The translations under genes and the position numbers were made by a program. DNA of 64,000 bases from Rhizobium sp. SG_E_25_P2 (lineage in GTDB: Bacteria > Pseudomonadota > Alphaproteobacteria > Rhizobiales > Rhizobiaceae), in the NCBI RefSeq assembly GCF_029892285.1, contig NZ_JARXVM010000015.1, forward strand, positions 80,805-144,804, read 5' to 3'. Under the pieces are notes generated by a model. That model ran no database searches. It had not been told where the DNA came from and saw only the letters and a program-made list of their open reading frames with translations. This document shows, piece after piece, positions 8,726 through 16,858 of the stretch (positions are counted from its first letter, which is position 1; the number at the start of each line of letters is the position of its first letter).

Positions 8726-9429
8726 CACGCGGCCTTTCGGGTGGAGAAATGCGACACGTCAATGATCTCGTCGGCCACCTCGGCCCTGACATCCTCGTCG
8801 TGGAATATGCCGAGCAGAGCGACGCCCTCGGCCTTTTTGCTGCGGATCATGCCCACCACCACGGCGCGGTTCGTGGCGTCCAGCGACGCCGTCGGCTCGT
8901 CGAGCAAGAGCACCGGATGATCGGTGATGAAGCCGCGGGCGATGTTGACGCGCTGCTGTTCGCCGCCGGAGAAGGTGGCGGGCGGCAGGCTCCACAGCGC
9001 CTCGGGCAGATTGAGTTTCGCCAGCAGTCCGGCGGCCTTGTCGCGCGCCGCCGCATGGCTTTCGCCGAGCGAGACGAGCGGCTCGGCGACCACATCGATC
9101 GCCGCCACGCGCGGCACCGCGCGCAGGAACTGGCTGACATAGCCCAGCGTATGGCGGCGGATGTCGAGGATCTCGCGGGGGCTGGCCGTGGCGAGATCGA
9201 CGGTCCGGCCCTTATGGGTAATCAGGATCTGGCCGAAATCGACGCCGTAATTGCCATAGAGCATCTTCAGGATCGACGACTTGCCGACGCCCGAGGGGCC
9301 GCCGAGCACGGCGCATTGCCCCGATTTCAGCGAGAAATGCACGTCATTGACGACGGGCAGCTCGATGCCGCCGCGCAGATGCATGGTGAAGCTCTTGCGA
9401 ACCTCGTGGACGATGAGGGGAGTGGTCAT
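8725..9429 (-). CDS. phnL: C-P lyase complex ABC-type protein PhnL
   Basis: A 234-residue ABC ATPase with Walker [11 protein letters not shown], signature FSGGEQQRV and Walker B LLLDEP. The opening [20 protein letters not shown] and the SQFLR Q-loop region are typical of PhnL. It is a soluble partner of the PhnGHIJK core rather than a transporter. ATG 9429 is chosen by the one-base gap from phnK and by family length; the 19 extra residues upstream lie inside phnK. It overlaps the acetyltransferase by one base. Confidence 0.93.
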   Translation of the reverse strand: MTTPLIVHEVRKSFTMHLRGGIELPVVNDVHFSLKSGQCAVLGGPSGVGKSSILKMLYGNYGVDFGQILITHKGRTVDLATASPREILDIRRHTLGYVSQFLRAVPRVAAIDVVAEPLVSLGESHAAARDKAAGLLAKLNLPEALWSLPPATFSGGEQQRVNIARGFITDHPVLLLDEPTASLDATNRAVVVGMIRSKKAEGVALLGIFHDEDVRAEVADEIIDVSHFSTRKAA

Positions 9430-9430
9430 G

Positions 9431-10207
9431 TCACACCTGCAGGATCGAGGAGACGAGGAGCTGGGTATAGGGCTGGCGCGGATCATCCAGCACCCGGTCG
9501 GTCAGCCCATGCTCGATGACGCGGCCGTCCTTCATCACCATCATCCGGTGCGACAAGAGCCGCGCCACCGCCAGATCATGGGTGACGATAATCACGGCCA
9601 GGCCGAGATCGGAGACGAGGCCGCGAATGAGATCGAGCAGCCGCGCCTGCACCGACACATCCAGCCCGCCGGTCGGCTCATCCATGAAGACGAGGCGCGG
9701 CGCGGTCACCAGATTGCGGGCGATCTGCAGCCGCTGCCGCATGCCGCCTGAGAAGGCGCGCGGCTGATCGTCGATGCGGTCGGCGCCGATTTCCACGCGG
9801 GAGAGCCAGTCAAACGCCGTTTCGCGAATATTGCCGTAATGCCGGTTGCCGATCGCCATCAACCGCTCGCCGACATTGGCGCCGGCCGACACTGTCATGC
9901 GCAAGCCGTCAGCCGGGTTCTGATGCACGAAACCCCAGTCCGTCCGCATCAGGAACCGCCGCTCGGCCTCGCCCATATCGGCGAGATTGCGGAACTGCCC
10001 GTCGCGCATCCGGTATTCCACCGATCCGGCCGGCGCCGACAGCCGTGTCGAGACACAATTGAGCAACGTGGTCTTGCCGGAGCCGGATTCGCCGACAATG
10101 GCGAGCACTTCGCCCGGCCAGAGATCGAAATTGACGTCGAAGCAGCCGATGCGGCCGCCATAGAATTTCGACAGGCCATGCACTTTGAGGAGAGGGAGAT
10201 CGGTCAT
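9431..10207 (-). CDS. phnK: C-P lyase complex ABC-type protein PhnK
   Basis: A 258-residue ABC ATPase with Walker A GESGSGKTT, Q-loop VHQNP, signature FSGGMRQRL and Walker B VFMDEPTGGLD. PhnK docks on the PhnGHIJ core and is needed for turnover. The oligopeptide-permease-like features (VHQNPADGLRM) are normal for PhnK. ATG 10207 is preferred over an upstream in-frame start at 10276, which falls inside the repeat-bearing spacer that separates phnK from phnJ by about 230 bases. Confidence 0.93.
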   Translation of the reverse strand: MTDLPLLKVHGLSKFYGGRIGCFDVNFDLWPGEVLAIVGESGSGKTTLLNCVSTRLSAPAGSVEYRMRDGQFRNLADMGEAERRFLMRTDWGFVHQNPADGLRMTVSAGANVGERLMAIGNRHYGNIRETAFDWLSRVEIGADRIDDQPRAFSGGMRQRLQIARNLVTAPRLVFMDEPTGGLDVSVQARLLDLIRGLVSDLGLAVIIVTHDLAVARLLSHRMMVMKDGRVIEHGLTDRVLDDPRQPYTQLLVSSILQV

Positions 10208-10265
10208 GCCAGGGCTCCTGATGTCTTGATCGCTATGGCGGCGGCAATTGCGAAGGGAGAAAAGA

Positions 10266-10399
10266 CCCCGCCCCAACCCCTCCCCACGAGGGGGAGGGGC
10301 TTAACCTGCCGCTCCGCTTTGGCCCAATCGAGGCAGTCGTCCGCGGCGAGTCTTCTCCCCCCTTGTGGGGGAGATGGCCGGCAGGCCAGAGGGGGAATT
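10266..10399. repeat. GC-rich palindromic intergenic elements between phnK and phnJ
   Basis: Two adjacent palindromes fill much of the phnJ-phnK spacer. The first (10270-10302) has CCCCTCCCC-ACGA-GGGGGAGGGG. The second (10353-10397) has TCTCCCCCCTTGTGGGGGAGA followed by GGCCGGCAGGCC and GAGGGGG. The first resembles the arm of the element between phnG and phnH, and the second matches one at 49337-49395, so these are members of dispersed families. They would form strong hairpins in the phn transcript. Confidence 0.7.
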
Positions 10400-10436
10400 G
10401 GCGTCCCAGTCGACGGCGCGACTTTGAATAAGCCTC

Positions 10437-11315
10437 TCATTCCGCCGCCTCCAACCCGCTCTGATCGCCCACATGCCCCTGCGCCCGGCGGTCCTCGCAG
10501 AAATCGGTGTCGGAGCAGACGAACATCCGGCCGCCGCGATCGTCCAGGATCACCTCGTCGAGATAGGACGTGGTGCAGCCGCACAGCGCGCAGGGCTTTT
10601 CGAACCGCTGGATTTCGAAGGGATGATCCTCGAAATCGAGGCTGGTCGCTTGCGTATAGGGCGGCACGGCATAAATGCGCTTTTCGCGCCCGGCGCCGAA
10701 CAGTTGCAGCGCTTCGGAATTGTCGATCTTCGGATTGTCGAATTTCGGAATGGGCGAGGGGTCCATCACATAGCGGCCCGCCACTTTCACCGGATAGGCA
10801 TAGGTCGTGGCGATATGGCCGTTGCGGGCGATGTCCTCATAGAGCTTCACATGCATGAGGCCGTATTCTTCCAGCGCATGCATCATCCGCGTCTCGGTCT
10901 CGCGCGGCTCCAGGAAGCGCAGGGGCTCAGGGATCGGCACCTGATAGACGAGGATCTGGCCTGAGGTCAGCGTCTCCTCGGGAATGCGATGCCGCGTCTG
11001 GATGATCGTCGCCTCGCGCGTCTTCGTCGTCACAGCGACCCGCGCGACTTTCTCGAAGAAGGCGCGGATGGAGACGGCGTTGGTCGTGTCGTCGGCGCCC
11101 TGGTCGATGACCTTGAGCCTGTCCTCCGGCCCGATGATCGCCGCCGTCACCTGCACGCCGCCGGTGCCCCAGCCATAGGGCATCGGCATTTCGCGGGAGG
11201 CGAAGGGAACCTGATAGCCGGGAATGGCGATGGCCTTCAGGATCGCCCGGCGGATCATCCGCTTGGTCTGCTCATCGAGATAGGCGAAATTATATGTGGC
11301 GATATCGGGCGTCAT
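10437..11315 (-). CDS. phnJ: Carbon-phosphorus lyase core enzyme PhnJ (radical SAM)
   Basis: A 292-residue protein with the unusual C-x2-C-x21-C-x5-C iron-sulfur pattern at Cys242, Cys245, Cys267 and Cys273, one residue offset from E. coli PhnJ. The glycyl-radical Gly is in IPGYQVPF (Gly33). PhnJ breaks the C-P bond of ribose 1-phosphonate 5-phosphate to release the alkane and a cyclic ribose phosphate. Every key residue is present, so the lyase should be active. ATG overlaps the phnI stop (ATGA). Confidence 0.96.
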   Translation of the reverse strand: MTPDIATYNFAYLDEQTKRMIRRAILKAIAIPGYQVPFASREMPMPYGWGTGGVQVTAAIIGPEDRLKVIDQGADDTTNAVSIRAFFEKVARVAVTTKTREATIIQTRHRIPEETLTSGQILVYQVPIPEPLRFLEPRETETRMMHALEEYGLMHVKLYEDIARNGHIATTYAYPVKVAGRYVMDPSPIPKFDNPKIDNSEALQLFGAGREKRIYAVPPYTQATSLDFEDHPFEIQRFEKPCALCGCTTSYLDEVILDDRGGRMFVCSDTDFCEDRRAQGHVGDQSGLEAAE

Positions 11316-12418
11316 TGCGCGGCCTCCATCATCTCGGTCTGGTCCACAGAGCGGGCCTCGTATTCCGCGCGCATCTGGCGCACGAGGCCGAGTTCGGCCT
11401 GGAAATCCACGTAATGCGGCAGTTTCAGGTGCTCGACGAAGCCGGTCGCCTGGACATTGTCGGAATGGGAAATCACGAATTCCTCATCCTGGGCGGGGGC
11501 GACCACGTCCTCGCCGAATTCCTGGGCCCTAAGCGCCCGGTCGACCAGCGACATGGCCATGGCCTTGCGCTCGGACTGGCCGAACACCAGGCCGTAACCG
11601 CGCGTGAATTGCGGCGGCTGCTTGGCCGAACCCTTGAACTGGTTGACCATCTGGCATTCGGTGACGCGGATGCGGCCGAGCGAGACGGCAAAGCCCAGTT
11701 CCGGCATGTCGATCTCGACCTCCACCAGTCCGATGCGGATTTCGCCGACGAAGGGATGGGTGCGGGCGTAGCCGCGCTGGGTGGAATAGGCGAGCGCCAG
11801 AAGAAAGCCCTCGTCGCCGCGCGCCAGCGCCTGCAGGCGGATATCGCGGGCCATCGGGAATTCCAGCGGCTCGCGGGTGATGTCGCCCGCGACATGGTCA
11901 GGACCGAGATCGCCGTCACCCTCGATCAGCCCTTCGCCGTCGAGAATGTCGGAAACGCGCATCACCCGTTCGGGCGACGCCTCCCGCCGCGCCGGCGCCT
12001 CGACGGCGCCGTCTTCTGCGAGCGAGGGATCGAGCAGGCGATGGGTGTAATCGAAGGTTGGCCCGAGCAACTGGCCGCCCGGCAGATCCTTATAGGTCGC
12101 GGATACGCGACGCTCGATCTTCATCGCGCCGGTGTCGACCGGCACGGAGGAGGCGAAGCGCGGCAGCGTGGTGCGATAGGCGCGCAACAGGAAGATCGCT
12201 TCGATCATGTCGCCGCGCGACTGGCGGATGGCGAGCGCGGCCAACGTCCGGTCATACAGCGACGCTTCGGCCATCACCCGGTCGACGGCGAGGCCGAGCT
12301 GGGCGATGATCTGCTCGAGCGTCACGCCGGGCAGGCTGCGATCGCCGCGACGGCGGTCGGCGAGCAGGCGATGGGCATTGGCGATGGCGGCTTCCCCGCC
12401 CTTGACGGCGACATACAT
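11312..12418 (-). CDS. phnI: C-P lyase complex nucleosidase/transferase subunit PhnI
   Basis: A 368-residue subunit opening MYVAVKGGEAAIANAHRLLA, the standard PhnI start. Later it has the conserved segments FTRGYGLVFGQSERKAMAMS and SHSDNVQATGFVEHLKLPHY. With PhnG, H and L it swaps the purine of a nucleoside triphosphate for the phosphonate. ATG 12418 overlaps the phnH stop as TGATG; the much longer open frame upstream is a shadow inside phnH. Length is usual. It is tightly coupled to phnH and phnJ. Confidence 0.95.
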   Translation of the reverse strand: MYVAVKGGEAAIANAHRLLADRRRGDRSLPGVTLEQIIAQLGLAVDRVMAEASLYDRTLAALAIRQSRGDMIEAIFLLRAYRTTLPRFASSVPVDTGAMKIERRVSATYKDLPGGQLLGPTFDYTHRLLDPSLAEDGAVEAPARREASPERVMRVSDILDGEGLIEGDGDLGPDHVAGDITREPLEFPMARDIRLQALARGDEGFLLALAYSTQRGYARTHPFVGEIRIGLVEVEIDMPELGFAVSLGRIRVTECQMVNQFKGSAKQPPQFTRGYGLVFGQSERKAMAMSLVDRALRAQEFGEDVVAPAQDEEFVISHSDNVQATGFVEHLKLPHYVDFQAELGLVRQMRAEYEARSVDQTEMMEAAQ

Positions 12419-13047
12419 CAGGCTTTCTCCCCATTCGTAACGGGCGTGGCGGCGAGGATGCGCGCGGAGCGCGGCAGGCAAAGGCAGGCGCGGCCCGCCG
12501 TCAGGATCAGGTCGACGCCGCGCGGATAGAGCGCGTGGTTCTCCGCCCAGAGCGCCGGAAACAGGCTCGGCAGGCCCTTGGGCGAAATGGCGATGCGGTC
12601 GCGGATGCCGGGGCCAATGAGCGTCAGTTCCTCGCCGCCTTCGAGCTTGTCCAGCTCCACGATCACCGTGGTCGACCGGTCGGGATACTCCTGGCTGCCG
12701 CGGGCGAAGGAGGCGAGCGCCGGAAAGGGCGCTCCAGCCTCGACGAACGCAAACCGCGCCTCGCTCTTGATGTCGGTCACGGCGGCGCCGGTCTGGAACC
12801 CCAGCCAGGCTGCTGCGCCAGCTTTCACGAGAGCGGGCGAGAGATAGACGGGCGTGTCCTGATCCGCGAGTGTCAGCGCAATCGCGCTCTGTGCCCGTCC
12901 CAGTGGCTTCGGCCCCTTGGCCTCGCCCTCGATCCAACCGATCGTCCCGGGCCGCGCCATGCAGTCCATCACCACGCGAAACGCCGATTGCGCATCGAGC
13001 ACGGGGTCTGTGAAGGCGCCGGTGTAGGTGTCTGTGGCGGTTGTCAT
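12418..13047 (-). CDS. phnH: C-P lyase complex subunit PhnH
   Basis: A 209-residue protein with the PhnH pattern: AFTDPVLDAQSAFRVVMDCM near the N terminus and ending in a PLP-transferase-like fold segment GIRDRIAISPKGLP. It is a dimeric structural part of the PhnGHIJ core. ATG 13047 gives family length; a 20-residue upstream extension lies in the repeat spacer. It is separated from phnG by about 220 bases holding a large inverted repeat, an unusual break in a complex-encoding operon. Confidence 0.93.
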   Translation of the reverse strand: MTTATDTYTGAFTDPVLDAQSAFRVVMDCMARPGTIGWIEGEAKGPKPLGRAQSAIALTLADQDTPVYLSPALVKAGAAAWLGFQTGAAVTDIKSEARFAFVEAGAPFPALASFARGSQEYPDRSTTVIVELDKLEGGEELTLIGPGIRDRIAISPKGLPSLFPALWAENHALYPRGVDLILTAGRACLCLPRSARILAATPVTNGEKA

Positions 13048-13080
13048 GATTGCGCCCCTTCGGATGCTGTTACGTGGTTT

Positions 13081-13244
13081 AAGAACCCCTCCCCAACCCC
13101 TCCCCACAAGGGGGAGGGGCTTACCCCGGCGCCTGCTCTGAGCGAGACCGAAGCGTTGTCGCGTGTGGGGATGCCTGATGGAGGCAAAACGGCGCTGCGT
13201 TCGAGCCCCTCCCCCTTGTGGGGAGGGGTTGGGGAGGGGATCTT
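13081..13244. repeat. Large inverted repeat with 42-base arms between phnG and phnH
   Basis: Left arm 13081-13122 and right arm 13203-13244 are reverse complements with only two mismatches near the outer ends; they hold AACCCCTCCCCAACCCCTCC and its partner. The 80-base loop shows no gene. Each arm is itself partly self-complementary (CCCCTCCCC...GGGGAGGGG), so alternative hairpins are possible. The structure could trigger processing or partial termination of the phnG-H message. It resembles the phnJ-K spacer element. Confidence 0.85.
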
Positions 13245-13269
13245 TATCCTTGCTCTCGCAAAGCCCATC

Positions 13270-13746
13270 TCAATCCTCCCCACGCACCAGCGTGAAGAAA
13301 TCCACTCTCGTCGCCGCCGTCTCGGCCGCGAGCGCCGCGTCCTCTTCCGCTGTGCGCGCCTCGATCGTGGCGACCAGCCCATCCACCGCGGCGGAAAACT
13401 CGTCGCGCTGTCCAAGCGCATCGATAATCGCCGCGAGCCGCGCATGCGCCTTGTCGCCGCCGAGCAGTTGCCCATGGCCGATTTCGCCGGTCGACAGCCG
13501 GACGCTCGCCCTGCTGACGCTCACTTCGCCGAGATTGAAGGGCGAGCCGCCGCCGCCGATCTTGCCGCGCACCATCACCAGCCCGGTTTCAGGGCCGCGC
13601 ACCGGCGAGACCGTGACATCGCCGGCATGCTCTGACAGAAAGTGTTCGAGCTCGTCGCGGCGGGCGCGGGCAAGCGCCTCCATTCGCCGCTTGCGCGCCG
13701 GCGCCGTCTGGGCTTCATGGGCCGGTGAGGCTGGGGATTGTGTCAT
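13270..13746 (-). CDS. phnG: C-P lyase complex subunit PhnG
   Basis: A 158-residue protein with the PhnG motifs RVRGP-like VSPVRGPETGLVMVRGKIGG, then PFNLGEVSVSRASVRL and a conserved GHGQLLGGDKAHARLAAIID. The last is the most telling PhnG segment. It is a core subunit acting with PhnI and PhnH. It is the first gene of the phnGHIJKL operon; a GGAGAGCG ribosome site precedes the ATG. A palindrome and a candidate Pho box lie within 85 bases upstream. Confidence 0.93.
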   Translation of the reverse strand: MTQSPASPAHEAQTAPARKRRMEALARARRDELEHFLSEHAGDVTVSPVRGPETGLVMVRGKIGGGGSPFNLGEVSVSRASVRLSTGEIGHGQLLGGDKAHARLAAIIDALGQRDEFSAAVDGLVATIEARTAEEDAALAAETAATRVDFFTLVRGED

Positions 13747-13760
13747 GGATCGCTCTCCAT

Positions 13761-13780
13761 TTGTCTATTTAACTAGACAA
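13761..13780. promoter_or_regulatory. Perfect inverted repeat upstream of phnG, candidate PhnF operator
   Basis: TTGTCTA and TAGACAA flank a six-base spacer. The palindrome lies 14 bases before the phnG ATG and 56 bases before the phnF GTG, downstream of the candidate Pho box. A GntR/UTRA regulator such as PhnF binds short palindromes of this size next to its own gene, so repression of phnG and possibly phnF is the obvious reading. The assignment is inferred from position and symmetry only. Confidence 0.65.
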
Positions 13781-13809
13781 GTTCGATAAGCGCTGTGTAT
13801 CCTTGCACC

Positions 13810-13827
13810 ATGACAAGCTTGTGACGG
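13810..13827 (-). promoter_or_regulatory. Candidate Pho box upstream of phnG
   Basis: On the minus strand the two 7-base units CCGTCAC and TTGTCAT are separated by AAGC, fitting the CTGTCAT-N4-CTGTCAT pattern at 5/7 and 6/7 positions. The proximal edge is 63 bases from the phnG ATG, much like the phnC site. A TACACA hexamer starts ten bases downstream and could be the -10 element. Weaker than the phnC box. Confidence 0.55.
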
Positions 13828-13836
13828 GAGAGACGG

Positions 13837-14583
13837 GTGAGCGAGGAAAAATCATCGGGCGCGGTCGAGCGCCGCTCGGGCGTCGCACTCTGGCGGCAGA
13901 TCGCCGACGCCATCCGGCAAGCGATCGCCGATGGCGAATACGAAGGCATGATGCCGGGCGAGATCGCGCTCGCCGCCCGCTTTGGCGTTAACAGGCATAC
14001 GGTGCGCGCGGCCATCGCCGCGCTGGTCGAGGAGGGGCTGCTCGAAAGCGTCCAGGGCCGCGGCACGCTGATCCGTCGCCAGACCCGCTTCACCTTCCCG
14101 ATCACCCGCCGCACGCGCTTTTCGGAAGGCCTGGCTGGCCAGTCGCGCGACCGCGACATCCGTCTGGTGGCGGAAGAGCGCATCAAAGCCGATCCTGTCA
14201 TCGCTGCGGCGCTCACGCTGGAGCCGGGCGCAGAGCTTCTGAAGCTCACGCTGGTGTCGCGCGCCGACGGCGTGCCCGTCTCCACCTCGATCAATTATTT
14301 CAACGCCGCGCGTTTCTCCGGCATGGCGGCGGCGGTGCGCGAAACCGGCTCGATCACCCGCGCCTACGCCATGCTCGGGGTCACCGATTATATCCGCCTG
14401 ACCACCGATCTCACCGCCCGCCTCGCCGATGAACGCGAGCGTTTGTTGCTGGAATTGAAGCCCGGCGCCGTGGTGATGGAGGCCCGCGCCGTCAATGCTT
14501 TGCCAGACGGCGCGCCGATACAATACGCGGTAACCTGTTTTGCGGCGGATCGCGTCACTTTGAAACTCGACATGCCCGTCTGA
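13837..14583 (+). CDS. phnF: GntR-family transcriptional regulator PhnF
   Basis: A 248-residue regulator. The winged helix-turn-helix spans about residues 15-85 (GVALWRQIADAIRQAIADGE, FGVNRHTVRAAIAALVEEGL, QGRGTLI). A UTRA effector domain follows from about residue 100. It probably senses a phosphonate or pathway intermediate and represses the divergent phnGHIJKL genes. A GTG start at 13837 follows GGGAGAGACG. The 90-base spacer to phnG holds the palindrome and Pho box that would be its target region. Confidence 0.9.
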   Translation: MSEEKSSGAVERRSGVALWRQIADAIRQAIADGEYEGMMPGEIALAARFGVNRHTVRAAIAALVEEGLLESVQGRGTLIRRQTRFTFPITRRTRFSEGLAGQSRDRDIRLVAEERIKADPVIAAALTLEPGAELLKLTLVSRADGVPVSTSINYFNAARFSGMAAAVRETGSITRAYAMLGVTDYIRLTTDLTARLADERERLLLELKPGAVVMEARAVNALPDGAPIQYAVTCFAADRVTLKLDMPV

Positions 14584-14749
14584 CCTGTCACAAACCGCGC
14601 TTTTTTATTGTCATAATATGACGCTTGATTGTGACATCAGGCTCCGCTTCCCCTTGCGTGAACCCGAGGCTCTGTGAACGCGGCGTAAAACGCCAGCGAC
14701 CTCAAATCCTTGGTTGGTGTAAAATTTGTAAAGCAAGGAAATTGGACGT

Positions 14750-15037
14750 ATGAGCGGACGCAAGAAAATCTACGAGGCCCTGCTCGAGGGCGCGCGCGAC
14801 GGGCTCAAGGATCAGGCGCTTTACGCCTATGTCGTCGACCAGTGCTCCAAGGCCTCCAGCAAGAAAATCGTCCGCGCCTCGCTGCTCGCTCTCTCCGACC
14901 CCGACCTCAAGGACGCCGCCATCCTCGAAGCCATCTACGCGCTGGCCATCAAGCACCGGCTGGATCCTGTCCAGGCGAATGACGAGCACGATGAGGACGA
15001 GGAGAAGGAGAAGCCGGCGAAGAAGGGGAAGAAGTAA
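14750..15037 (+). CDS. Conserved hypothetical protein, Lys-rich tail
   Basis: A 95-residue soluble protein, mostly alpha-helical by composition (GRKKIYEALLEGARDGLKDQ, ILEAIYALAIKHRL), ending in an acidic run and a Lys-rich tail (EEKEKPAKKGKK). I recognise it only as the kind of small conserved protein found in Rhizobiales. An AAGGAAA ribosome site lies about eight bases before the ATG. It stands alone between phnF and the convergent photolyase operon. No function can be assigned. Confidence 0.7.
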   Translation: MSGRKKIYEALLEGARDGLKDQALYAYVVDQCSKASSKKIVRASLLALSDPDLKDAAILEAIYALAIKHRLDPVQANDEHDEDEEKEKPAKKGKK

Positions 15038-15182
15038 GACGCTCGCTTTTCGCGGATGTCTCTCCTCTGGCATCGTCACCCTCGGGCTTGTCCCGAGGGT
15101 CTACACAGGGCGCTTTGGCCCGGAATTCTCGCCAATTTCGGCGGTAGATGCTCGGCACACGGGCAAGCATAGCGAATGTCAA

Positions 15183-15320
15183 TTACCCCCGCCGGCAGCG
15201 CTCCGAGCAATATTTCACCTCGTCCCAGACCTTTTCCCACTTCTTGCGCCAGGCGAACGGCTTCCGGCATCGGGGACAGGTCTTGGTCGGCAGATCCTGC
15301 TTCTTCTTCATCTTGGCCAT
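15183..15320 (-). CDS. DUF2256 small zinc-ribbon-like protein
   Basis: A 45-residue protein beginning [11 protein letters not shown]. It has two Cys pairs, CPRC near residue 15 and CSERC near residue 38, separated by a Trp/Lys-rich stretch ([16 protein letters not shown]). This is the DUF2256 pattern, expected to bind one zinc. Its ATG overlaps the photolyase stop by one base (TGATG), so it is translated with it. DUF2256 genes are often next to this class of photolyase, but no role has been shown that I know of. Confidence 0.85.
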   Translation of the reverse strand: MAKMKKKQDLPTKTCPRCRKPFAWRKKWEKVWDEVKYCSERCRRG

Positions 15321-16858
15321 CACAGCCGGCCCTCGCGCATTGCGTCGAGCGTTTCCCTGGCCTTGCCGCGCAGCGCCTTGCGCTTGTCATCAGAGAAGCG
15401 TTCCCAGTTCTTGTAGGGCATGGCCATGCGGGGATTGGCTTTCAGCCGGTCCCGATTGCGGGCGAGGAAATCCCAGTAGAGCGCATTGAAGGGACATGCC
15501 TTATCGCCCAGCGCCTCCTTGGGATCATAGGCGCAGCCGCCGCAATAGTCGCTCATGCGGTTGATATAGGCGCCGCTGGCCGCATAGGGCTTGCTCGCCA
15601 TCAGCCCGCCATCGCCATAAAGCGCCATGCCCAGCGTATTGGGCAATTCCACCCAGTCATAGGCGTCGGAATAGACGGCGAGATACCAGTCGCAGACCTC
15701 GCTCGGCAGCAGTCCGGCCAGCAGCGCGAAATTGCCGGTGACCATCAGCCGTTGGATATGGTGCGAATAGGCGTGCTTGCGGCTGTGGTCGATCGCTTCG
15801 GCCATGCAGCGCATTCGCGTCTCGCCCGACCAGTAGAACCAGGGCAGCGGCTCGCTGGCGTCGAGATGGTTGCGTGTTGCGTAATCCGGCATATGCAGCC
15901 AGTAAATCCCGCGCACATATTCCCGCCAGCCGATGATCTGGCGGATAAAGCCCTCCACGGCGTTGAGCGGCGCGTGGCCCCTGCGATAGGCGGCTTCGGC
16001 CTTTTGGCAGATCTCCATCGGCGTCAGCAGGCCGGCATTGAGATAGGACGAGATGAGCGAGTGATAGAGATAGGGTTCGCCCGATACCATCGCGTCCTGA
16101 TAGTCGCCGAAGCGCGGCAGGCAGGTCTCGATGAAATGATCAAGCTCGATCATCGCCTCGTTATGGGTGACGGCGTAGTGAAACGGTTCGAGATCGCCGA
16201 AATGATCGTCGAAGCGCTCCGACACCAGATCGAGAACCTCACGGGTGATCGGCGATGTCTGATGCGCGATGCGTTTGGGAAAGCGCAGGCCTTCCTTGGG
16301 CGGCTTGCGATTGTCCTTGTCGTAATTCCACTGGCCGCCGGCAGGCTCGCCGTCGGCCTCCATCAGCAGGCCGGTCTTTCGCCTGATGTCGCGGTAGAAG
16401 AACTCCATGCGCAACTGTTTGCGGCCCGCCGCCCAATCGCGAAATTCGCGATGGCTGCAGAGAAAGCGGTCGTCGCCGCGGATCTCGACCTCGGTCTTGA
16501 AGCGATCCTTCCAGCTGCGCATCTCGCGGCCCAGCCGCAACTCGCCGGGTTCGGTGATCACGATCCGATCGGCGTGAGTGTCCTTCAGCGCCCGCTCGAC
16601 CTCGCCACCCAGGCTGCCGCTGTTGCCGGCTGCGTCGAGCTTGACATAGCGGACTTTAAACCCCTCCGCCTTCAGGCTTTCGGCGAAATGGCGCATCGCG
16701 GAAAAGAGAAAGGCGATCTTCTTCTTGTGATGCTTCACATAGCTGGCTTCCTCCATCACCTCGGCGATCAGCACCGTGTCGGCGCCCTTGTTGGCGCCAA
16801 CCAGGCTGGAAATCGACCGGCTGAGCTGGTCGCCCAGGATCAGGCGGAGAGCGCTCAT
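15320..16858 (-). CDS. phrB: FeS-type bacterial (6-4) photolyase / CryB-family protein
   Basis: A 512-residue flavoprotein of the FeS-BCP class (Agrobacterium PhrB, Rhodobacter CryB). The N-terminal Rossmann domain begins [13 protein letters not shown]. The FAD domain carries [20 protein letters not shown] and [16 protein letters not shown]. Cluster cysteines appear in EVCDWY and in the C-terminal [20 protein letters not shown]. These enzymes repair (6-4) photoproducts using FAD, a lumazine antenna and a 4Fe-4S cluster; some act as light sensors. Start and stop overlap the SDR and DUF2256 genes, so three genes form one operon. Confidence 0.92.
   Translation of the reverse strand: MSALRLILGDQLSRSISSLVGANKGADTVLIAEVMEEASYVKHHKKKIAFLFSAMRHFAESLKAEGFKVRYVKLDAAGNSGSLGGEVERALKDTHADRIVITEPGELRLGREMRSWKDRFKTEVEIRGDDRFLCSHREFRDWAAGRKQLRMEFFYRDIRRKTGLLMEADGEPAGGQWNYDKDNRKPPKEGLRFPKRIAHQTSPITREVLDLVSERFDDHFGDLEPFHYAVTHNEAMIELDHFIETCLPRFGDYQDAMVSGEPYLYHSLISSYLNAGLLTPMEICQKAEAAYRRGHAPLNAVEGFIRQIIGWREYVRGIYWLHMPDYATRNHLDASEPLPWFYWSGETRMRCMAEAIDHSRKHAYSHHIQRLMVTGNFALLAGLLPSEVCDWYLAVYSDAYDWVELPNTLGMALYGDGGLMASKPYAASGAYINRMSDYCGGCAYDPKEALGDKACPFNALYWDFLARNRDRLKANPRMAMPYKNWERFSDDKRKALRGKARETLDAMREGRL

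Noticed and set aside
11312..12937. 541-residue version of PhnI with a long N-terminal extension
   Set aside because: The extension lies inside phnH in another frame; the standard PhnI start overlaps the phnH stop.
14585..14640. Several TGTCA motifs after phnF (CTGTCAC, TTGTCAT, TGACATC) that could be a third Pho box
   Set aside because: Spacings are not multiples of 11 in one strand direction and no 7-4-7 pair is formed, so the match is not convincing.
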